From positions 98,384,366 through 98,448,365 of the forward strand of contig CM035430.1 of the NCBI GenBank assembly GCA_020310875.1: a stretch of DNA of 64,000 nt, given 5' to 3'. The DNA is from Ceratopteris richardii. Its lineage: Eukaryota > Streptophyta > Polypodiopsida > Polypodiales > Pteridaceae. Position numbers and translations under genes: made by a program. Below the pieces are notes generated by a model. The model was not told the DNA's origin. It saw nothing but the letters and a program-made list of their open reading frames with translations, and ran no database searches. This document shows, piece after piece, positions 31,601 through 37,600 of the stretch. Within the stretch, counting starts at the first letter, position 1. Each line of letters starts with the position of its first letter.

Positions 31601-32072
31601 TTCCTGGAAACTTCGTTTCCGTCTCTAATTGAATTGTGCCAAACTCGTTAGTATCGTTTGGTTGCGTACTTAGGATGTACATGGTTCCTTCTTTGTCTAT
31701 GTAAGCGTCTCTCTCAAATTTCGCCACTGGTCTTTCCAATCCCATGGGTTGATCAGGGTTGTGCAGTTGCACCACTTGCCTTTGCAAACCATCCTCATAG
31801 ATGCGAGCACCTAATCGGTTGGTTCGGAGAAACTCTAACTGCGTTCTATAGGGTCCTTCAGGTTTTTCTAGGTATGCTACATGAGATCCTCCTGCTGGTC
31901 TGTCTGTGCTAAATGCCATTTCTGATTCACTTGATTCTGAGCTCAACTCGTAGGGATAACTACTGTTCAATTGCTGAGCCCAAGATCGTGCGGTGGTTCT
32001 CACACTAGCCTCTGATGATCTAAGGCTTCTTCTGTCCGATTTACCTATATGTTTGCCCGACCTAAGGTTCAT
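22668..32072 (-). CDS. G1 gag-pol polyprotein (3134 residues, intact)
   Basis: The ATG at 32072 (MNLRSGKHIG) matches the G2 gag start; upstream codons lack an ATG. Approximate residue positions: gag core 340-500; CX2CX3HX4C knuckles at 556, 752 and 780; retropepsin DSGAG at 1220; RT with YVDD at 1791; RNase H ending near 2050; a first H2C2 zinc module 2105-2185 and a second 2235-2312; integrase core D-D-35-E at 2340, 2402 and 2438; a second retropepsin-like domain with DSGAA at 2716 and LGQDW downstream; and a basic tail with W-(V/I)-P-K motifs. All catalytic residues named are present. The product would copy the RNA genome and integrate the DNA. Plant gypsy polyproteins usually have one protease and one H2C2 module, so the duplicated parts are unusual. 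One frame encodes gag and pol without a frameshift. Confidence 0.95.
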   Translation of the reverse strand: MNLRSGKHIGKSDRRSLRSSEASVRTTARSWAQQLNSSYPYELSSESSESEMAFSTDRPAGGSHVAYLEKPEGPYRTQLEFLRTNRLGARIYEDGLQRQVVQLHNPDQPMGLERPVAKFERDAYIDKEGTMYILSTQPNDTNEFGTIQLETETKFPGKEPLEEPRTPRGKSVLTRVIIPEWIPQDNRSTELFINKETDEAFWRYRKGNPGEVGIITIYEFKDPDTPGKVVYLDETSERVFVVPERAKNTYTWRGELIFPPSRTNMNANQQGAGTSSAHGNQREGNHERPEVSFTHPIGRDRTTTNTNRTDRQREHGIPGGRDDFPLPRPREHARVLRPTQLVKSMKNYFDGTGDPYDHVAEFKQVLRAEQVEDMFTQYNAFGLTLKNTALTWFQPLQQRQFRDIHHFLESFITEFSKSGVRHDTSSLIHSFKQTPQETVRLAGRRFRQYVERCPMQELPSQAKQVSLFLDGLLSAKLRSYVYLKEPRTLEECVRICIDIEDNLGDELELSKVYKDSDCSSLASTKLSNSIEDLAEKVAQKLGVSSKQVPKLPTNVRCYTCGGNHLANMCPNAPQPHANPSGQYCTIERRYTNHTAQDCPYNKQTVRQNYPQTYQQPGRYQGQYNAQPYYYRPPQNYPYQTQQRPQPVLAQQPPPPANVISVKYAAAEENLSRALVPSSPLITESDPNSNSFDSTHVTSPPAYYTESPEHVETYHYDSPPMEPSWEPDYTNVMYANPNPRPQLRQQRPQGPRGPCFRCQGDHFIKDCPHPPIARQSQYYSIQGFCADCGKEHIIKDCPKNPVNSSNVTSINVIGIVNNADASNPTYVPIQAITRAQALLQNQQHNQEKVVETSEVAESSSKKTKSWKDSRERIKRKWSKKISELEGSLRESRAKIQELASQESNQEIPAQKSGSVLAEPVPEDLDMMFRAYQARIKEGPQVTEMSKNYPRADLEIERTKLCMKMVELAQALFEASRYLNWNNMAKPELHFQGLMERLEHLIESKEREDQHRNPTVPETPERNPPSLSQVPNTESQDNLSSIHKYSHEFLREIQEEKWRKEQGTHPPIQEIDDLQEQFPQDIPSIYDDVEVERLSEPTGFESNSLQELPQFTGPWEAKSISMRAPTIIVRNEDSVIPRNTEVIKNTKVQCNLTLEELLKVKPELWKHVANQFPELATTPSQIGSHKKVPEIPVEKIGDVSEGEEGNTYLPITHQGYTTKAILDSGAGVAIATTALWKRWGKPALRPTRMKLQMADGHIEKPLGLLEGISLTTCGVEFEHTFAICDFAKNHAYEMILGRPFMRQLQIVQDWGTNSLYLQHLGVTTKVNLKDYSHRDVPPIQWNTIHKTPVETESVHSLESDPSWLHEDTHLWMCKVAKQEEERLEARTLGAGQHPRTLQDPAYAPVVFPDEEFEPHGWAEILATMDVAINEEQWTPHCDEDGYDISVFMIEPIMCDAILEECEPNTDAFEDASDFDLESIIMDPPFASEEEYFYEVETHTQSHEEITNEVRLATQVTNKSEGKKRKKKETMSEKEESLFEVPENFKKYEIDDRRIMVRMPNRKANDGQVYDNREKTKKVIVAIEGEEEKCTYIGHDLTTEEEEELVALLREYRDVFAWSYKDLKGVDPDICSHRIPMTPDAKPTKQKPYTYNDNYAAKIKEEIDRLIEAGFIYEIEHTEWVSPIVVVPKKNGKLRVCINLKKVNAATIRDSYPLPITEHLLERVAGKEVYSFLDGFSGYNQVAIAPEDQHKTAFATEWGIFAFRVMPFGLTNAPATFQRLMCHVFKEFLRKSLEVYVDDLCAHSNVRQTHIPELRQIFDKCREYQVCLNPEKCVFMVRQGKILGHIVSKNGISTDEEKVKVIAELPRPTNVKEVQAFMGHCGYYRRFIHMYAIIAKPLYSLLTNFEWTDECENSFNELKRRLCSAPILTTPDWSKPFHVHVDASNYAIGCVLAQPTSEGNIDLPIAYASRQLNAAERNYTTTEREGLGMIYAVKKFRHYLLANKFKFFTDHQALLYLVNKPCNTGRLIRWFLLLMEYDFEVVVRKGKTHLRADHLSRLTSGEAPQGVADDLPDAYLFNLEIAPEWAKPLVPILTYGPKSPRIKIKEGEITKSQRYQIIAGSIYKQDNQKILACCVDESEHANWLQLAHIGALKQHHSKHRTLQTLHRLGVYWPTMEADVYKLCKECQVCCEKPPVEHATLYHVSLTPDWSEPLVTYLRTNTFPQGMTLARQRSLEQEAQDYSLIGDNLYKRGRDGYLRQCVHESDYLRILETAHQGVAGGHFGPDRIIKATLFAGLWWPTLHMDAHTYVKRCDVCQRTQFPTRRDEMPLKPMMGGRAFSKWGIDFVGPINPPAKGTHAEYIIVATDYLTKWVEAKATKKNDAHTTAKFLFENVFTRYGLPIELVSDRGTHFLNQVIEYLLQDFMVIHKKSAPYHPQANGQAESTNKILCTVLTKLVNNKRSDWDKQLHHAVWAYRVAYKTVLNATPFQMVFGQNAVLPLDFLIPTLKVAQEHQWTGHELSARIMDLERLGETRLRAAAGIYAAKKRQKAYFDAHVKDKGLKEGDLVLVYTLKQHARKLEKRGYGPMIINRLSTSGAVQLATLEGDVMPNYISGCRVRLYQEPLTEDMLRRLTLAKKRKEEENRIRAEAQAEAIERIKRMKLRRQGLRREHYNHLETSPRYPMAMCQVKSTTHPSIVDRRPFITVRLEHGNHSQELRALIDSGAATSAIRWSHYKDSGIEMRPIEAYLIGLGGMETPCMGEVDFPILIKDVIMTAKLLVCHDDDLIEPLILGQDWLYDHSVDLNLRQGSLQIGTLEQKRVIPLDFPNGIPLDGCDPRPKEMHATEDRKIFDQLNHATSTPTHSGLAMDESQSEGRQEIFPGTSCKLEETATQQQGQKGTIRGQVGCISGQMSTTPYGAHPSKLVADWPRLTLQKASLPDGQVTQVLELPSFPKQSVHLTSQPQQQQSRPRQRNPDRLQYQRKQQGKQFRPSKGSGTRQIWVPKGQKAPKDSNQAEINKQKAEQKQNRYPPSPRPSSTGPSIRQMWIAKEYLTHRPTPTRIWVPKPCIIAQSISHVIHNPYKPFHPSTPPHPLPPFTPQQKPTTRSRTLRKWIPKRVQPSSPNPLSNYPRLTYNLVLNH

Positions 32073-33970
32073 TAATTTTCTTCCTTGCACGCTCGATTAC
32101 ACACTTAGATCGTCAATGGTCCTTTGTGATTACTTTCTTGATTCTTTTTACTTCTTCTTTGGATTCTTGTCTTAATATATGCGTCAGGAATTCGACTTTC
32201 GTGATGATTTTAAGTTTTTCGTTCCGTCAGACTTAGGTTCTTTTCTTTAGGTTTTCGTCACACACACCTTTACTATGAGTCTTAAACTTGATAGAGTTAG
32301 GTATCTTGAACTTGAGGCGTTCCTATCGTCGTTAATCCACAACTACCGTTTAGCCTAAGCTAAAAATTGACTGAGGGGGTTGAGTAATCTTCCAACCTCG
32401 AGTCGGCTTTTCTGGTTGCTCTGATGTCCTGTTGCCCAAGAAGCCGTGCTTCCCAAGCCTTGCTGTCCTCACTGCCTTGCTCGCTTGCCTTTGCTTGCCC
32501 TTGCTAGACCTGGAAAATTCCAATATTAGACCAATTCACAAGATGATTAACACTTGAGTATATTCACCGTTTAAGTCCCTTCTCTTTTTGCCCAACTTTT
32601 TAATACTTGCCCCCTGACTTCCTAGTCCCAAACTAGGTGAACCTCAAATTAGCCTATCCAAAAATAGACGTATACTTTATGAAAAAAACAGTTGAGGTCA
32701 CGTAGTACTCGTCACGAGCTTTCTAACGAGCTATTAAGCTCAAAAAACGGACTTCGGATGAGAAAGTTACACGCGTTCAGGTCCTGGGGGGTAAAAATTG
32801 ACAATCCAATTTTCCTTCAAATATGAGCTAAGGGGTCTCCTATGAGTCTAATGGTCCAAAAATTTTCCAAAAATACCCCCAAAATTGGTCAAAAATTGAA
32901 GTCCAAAATTTGCGATGGGGGTGGGCAATCGCGATGGTCTGGGACCGTCGCGATGGTCCAAGCGAACCGTCGCGATGGCGTGGGATTTGGACAATCGCGA
33001 TGGCCCGAAAAGGCGAACCGTCGCGATGGCTCGAAGTGAACAATCGCGATGGCGTGAGGTCGAACCGTCGCGATGGTCCAAACAATGAACCGTCGCGATG
33101 GCGTGATCGGGCGAACAATCGCGATGGCACGGTCAACGGTCAACGGTGGACAATCGCGATGGTCCGCAGTGAACCGTCGCGATGGTCCGCGATGCGATGG
33201 CTTGAGCCAATCGCGATGGTCCGATTTTGGGCTGTCGCGATGGTCCAAAAGTTGAACCGTCGCGATGGTCTATCGTGACACGTGGCACTGTCGTGGCGAT
33301 GGCATAAGCCAATCGCGATGGTCCGGGGTCAAATGAACCGTCGCGATGGTCCAAGTGGACCGTCGCGATGGCTCAAGTGAACCGTCGCGATGGTCCGAAA
33401 AAGCGAACCGTCGCGATGGTCCGGCCGAGCCGTCGCGATGGCGTGAGCCTATCGCGATGGTGTGACACAATCGCGATGGTCCGAGCCAATCGCGATGGTC
33501 CACCAAATGACGAATTTTCAAAATGCAAATTTGGTTCCGTGTATGCGCAAGGGTCGCCTATCGAGTGGTGTGGTCGCCTACCTCAAAAACCGACAAGTGC
33601 AGACCATCGCGATGGTCCGCCACACTCGGAAATCTCTGACAGTAAACACATTTTTTACCTTTTGGATGCTTTCCTGATGCTCTGAAGCTCTGTACCTGCA
33701 AGAAAACTCAAGAAAACACAAGTGCATACAAGCGCAAAAACTCTCTCTCGCTCTCTCGCACGCACAAATGAGGGGAAATGAGGTGGATGGGTGGATATGG
33801 TGAATTTTCTGATTTTTTTGGAAATGGAGATGATGATGCAATGATGAAGATGGAGTGTGGGGAAGGTGGAAAACACTAAAAATTAAGTAAAAACAACAAC
33901 AAAAACTGAAATTTTTACCTTCCAACGCCACTTCTTGCTATACTCTTACCATCACACATTCGTCCTAGAC
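32073..33970 (-). other. G1 leader between primer site and gag
   Basis: About 1.9 kb of untranslated leader on the minus strand. The half next to the primer site holds the TCGCGATGG array; the rest has no recognised feature. Packaging, dimerisation and splice-donor signals are expected here but cannot be assigned. Confidence 0.7.
32920..33620 (-). repeat. G1 leader array of TCGCGATGG units
   Basis: About 25 units of the form (C/A)(G/A)TCGCGATGG(T/C) follow each other with 10-25-base spacers. At least eleven contain the palindrome ATCGCGAT; the others have GTCGCGAT. Arrangement is irregular rather than strictly tandem. Frames opened by the repeat are not taken as genes. Confidence 0.9.
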
Positions 33971-33992
33971 TCGATCCCCGGCAACGGCGCCA
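33971..33992 (-). promoter_or_regulatory. Primer binding site of G1 (tRNA-Asp)
   Basis: Minus strand TGGCGCCGTTGCCGGGGATCGA: 22 bases complementary to the tRNA-Asp 3' end, seven bases from the LTR. It is longer than the 18-base match in G2. Confidence 0.9.
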
Positions 33993-33999
33993 AATTTGG

Positions 34000-34652
34000 T
34001 GTTGCTCTAGCACAATGGTGAGAACCACGTTAAGAAGCTTCACCTCCTTAATGTCAATCCGAGGGAGAGGTAGGAGTGATATGAAGATCGTGAATGTGAG
34101 AAGATGTGAGAGTGAAGGTGAGAAGCACAAAGATGCACACACACATACACACACACAATGAAGAGACAAGCAAGACGCAATGGAAGGTGGGAAATTAGCT
34201 CTATTACTCAAGAATACTCTTACAAGCTCAAAAATAACTCTAATCTCAAAACAAGCTACCATGAACCAACCTCAAAAATGAGCTCTCTAGCTCTTTTTAT
34301 AGTTTCTAGACTAGTTTTGACCGGTTTCACATCTAGTGACCGGCCTAGTTAAAAATTAGGTCCTAGAGGCTATTTGGGAGGGTAAACGATGTCTAAAAAT
34401 AACGAAATTTGGTACGAGTATTCTACCTAAGCTCCTCAAGCTCGAGGACTCCTCGGCTTGCACAAAATGGAGCTATGGATTACAAAAATGGGGTTTTGTC
34501 TATATTACATATGTTACAAGAGTGATGAAAATCACTGTTGGATGTTTGAAGAAGTAATAAAAATATAATTGTTTTGAAAAAATGATCCGACTGGCTCCCT
34601 GCTCCTTCTTTACATGCTTCCGTGGCGTCTGTGCCTCTGGCTGCTTCCAACA
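34000..34652 (-). repeat. 5' LTR of G1
   Basis: 653 bp, identical by eye to 17290-17942. The minus-strand TATAAAA lies at 34301-34295. The right-hand target duplication CCAAC follows at 34653-34657. Confidence 0.95.
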
Positions 34653-34657
34653 CCAAC

Positions 34658-37600
34658 TACACCGGGGAGTACGAGCACAACTCGGAATTGTATCGCATTC
34701 CATCAATAACAAGACGAGAAACGAATCCATCAGTTCAAACATCGGAAATCATACAACGTCTTAGAGAGGTGAAAATCCCATGTACCTTAACATTTGAAGA
34801 ACTGTTAAAGGTAAAACCACATTTAAAAGAGAAATTGATCAATCAATGGGAAGTCGAGAAGGAAAAGAAGGAAGTAGCTGACAAAGTGAAAACGGTGAGA
34901 ATTCCAGTGGATAAAGTAGGAGACTTTAGCGAAGGAGATGAAGGAAATACTTGCCTTCCAATCACCTATAGGGGTTACACAACCAAAGCCATACTAGATT
35001 CAGGAGCTGGTGTTGGCATTGCTACCAAAGAAATTTGGGAGAAATGGGGAAAACCAGCATTGAGACCAACACGTATGAAAATTCAAATGGCAGATGGACA
35101 TACGGAAAGACCCTTAGGATTGTTGGAACGAGTAGTCTTCACTACATGCGGAGTGGAATTCGAACATACTTTAGCAATTTGTCACTTTGAAAGGCCAAGC
35201 AATTATGAAATGATCTTGGGAAGGCCATTCATGAGACAGCTAAAGGTCGTACAAGACTGGGGAAAAGATGCAGTGTACCTACAACACACAGGAGTCACCA
35301 CTAGGATCAACCTACATACGTACACATATCAAGATGTGCCACCTCTGCAATGGAATCAAATCCACAAAGAGGAAGACGATCAATCAGTTCATAGCGCAGG
35401 TTCTAGTGACCAATCCTGGATGAACGAGGACACTCATCTATGGATATGCCAAGCTGCAAAAAAGGAAGAAGAGAGAAGAAAAAGTTGGCAGCAGAAACAA
35501 GGTATAGTGAGATCGGTACAAGATCCGGCTTATATGCCACAAGTTTTTCCAGACGAAGAATTCGAACCTCACGGTTGGATGGAAATTTTAGCCACCCTCG
35601 ATGTCTGTGTAAACGAAGAAGTAGTAACCATGAACGAATGTATTGACGACGAGGGTTATGACGTTAGTCTGTATATGGTAGTCCTTCAGGAGGCAGAAGA
35701 AGGAGAAATGATTGAGAAAGACTGGAAGGAGGACTACGAGAGCATTGAAATGGAACCAGAGCCCATGGAGCTAGGGATTTGTACCAACAACATAGATATC
35801 ACTGCCAATGAACAACATAAGGATCTCACACAAAAAGAAGAATTAGAAGTTGAAAGGGGGTTAGAAGATGAAGATAACAAGCTTCAAGACCAATTTGAGG
35901 TACCAGCTCACTTTAAAAAATACGAAGTGGAAGAGAGGAAGATTGCTATTCAAATGCCTAAAAGAGAGGCACAACCGGGAATAGCATATGATAATAAAGA
36001 GCAAACCAAGAAAATAGTTGTAACCATGGAAGGAGGAGAGGAACGATGTACCTTCATAGGACAGGATGTCTCATTAGAAGAAGAACAAGAGTTAATTCGA
36101 CTCATAAGAGAATACCGGGATGTCTTTGCTTGGACCTATAAGGACTTAAAAGGAGTAGATCCATCTATATGTGCGCATAGAATCCCCATGACATCCGAGG
36201 CCAAACCTTCCAAACAGAGACCTTATACTTATAATGATGTGTATTCAGCCAAGATAAAAGAAGAGATAGATAAGTTATTAGATGCTGGATTCATCTATGA
36301 AATTGAGCACACGGAATGGGTATCACCCTTGGTGGTTGTACCAAAGAAAAATGGGAAGTTAAGAGTGTGCATCAATTTGAAAAAAGTGAACGCCGCAACC
36401 ATAAGGGATAGCTATCCCTTACCAATCACTGACCATCTCTTGGAAAGGGTAGCAGGGAAAGAAGTTTATAGTTTTCTGGATGGCTTTTCAGGGTATAATC
36501 AGGTAGCCATTGCTCCTGAGGACCAACATAAGACTGCATTTGCAACTGAATGGGGAGTATACGCCTTTAGAGTCATGCCGTTCGGTTTAACGAATGCCCC
36601 AGCTACATTCCAAAGACTGATGTGTCATGTGTTCAAGGAATTTTTGAGAAAGAGCATGGAGGTATACGTGGATGATCTGTGTACATATTCAGCTATACGA
36701 TCAGAGCACATCCCTGAACTAGAAAAGATTTTTGCCAAATGTCGACAATATCGAGTATGCCTCAACCCTGAAAAATGTGTCTTCATGGTGCGACAAGGGA
36801 AAATCTTAGGACATATTGTTTCTAAGAATGGAATTTCCACGGATGAAGACAAAATCAAAGTCATTTTGGATTTACCGAGACCGAAAACTGCTAAAGAAGT
36901 TCAAGCATTTATGGGACATTGTGGTTACTATCGAAGATTCATACATATGTACGCCATAATTGCTAGACCTCTTTATGCATTGTTAACTCAATTCAATTGG
37001 ACCGAAGAATGCGAAAGAGCTTTTAATGAGTTGAAGAATCGATTGAGTTCAGCACCCATTCTTCGAGTCCCTAACTGGAATAAACCGTTTCATATTCATG
37101 TTGATGCTTCCAAGTTTGCCATTGGTTGCATCTTAGCTCAACCAGCTGATACAGGTAAATTAGACCACCCGATAGCCTATGCCAGTAGACAGTTAAATCA
37201 AGCAGAACGCAATTATACTACTACTGAGAGAGAAGGCCTAGGGATGGTTTATGCAGTCAAGAAGTTTAGAAATTACTTATTGGCAAACAAATTCAAATTT
37301 TTCATTGATCATCAAGCTCTATTGTACTTAGTCAACAAGCCTTGCAATACAGGACGACTAGTACGATGGTTTTTATTGCTAATGGAATTTGATTTTGAAG
37401 TAATAGTCAAGAAAGGAAACACACACATAAGGGCAGACCACTTATCTCGTATGACACACGGAGAACCACCCATAGGAGTTCCTGATGATCTGCCAGATAC
37501 TTATCTCTTTAACCTAGAAGTATGTCCTCAATGGGCCGAAAAATTGATCCCAATACTCACACATGGACCTAAAGATGGGATCACGCCAAACCGAAAGCAA

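Larger units (their letters stand above)
17290..34652 (-). mobile_element. G1: intact 17.4-kb Ty3/gypsy (Tat/Athila-like) element
   Basis: G1 has 653-bp LTRs at 17290-17942 and 34000-34652 that read as identical, TGTTG...CAACA ends and a CCAAC target duplication. On the minus strand the order is 5' LTR (34652-34000), tRNA-Asp primer site, a 1.9-kb leader with a repeat array, one uninterrupted gag-pol frame (32072-22668), a 280-bp spacer, a 1495-codon third ORF (22387-17900), polypurine tract, 3' LTR. No stop or frameshift was seen. Identical LTRs and open frames indicate a very recent insertion that may still be capable of transposition. Confidence 0.95.

Noticed and set aside
32920-33620. 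CRISPR-like array
   Set aside because: Units are ~10 bases with irregular spacers, in a eukaryotic retroelement leader; no repeat of 25-40 bases.
32840-33680. Open frames on both strands of the G1 leader array
   Set aside because: Same cause: repeat units without stops, simple recurring peptides such as RRDG and HRDG.
33971-33995. tRNA-Asp gene fragment
   Set aside because: The match covers only the 3' end and sits next to an LTR; it is a primer binding site.
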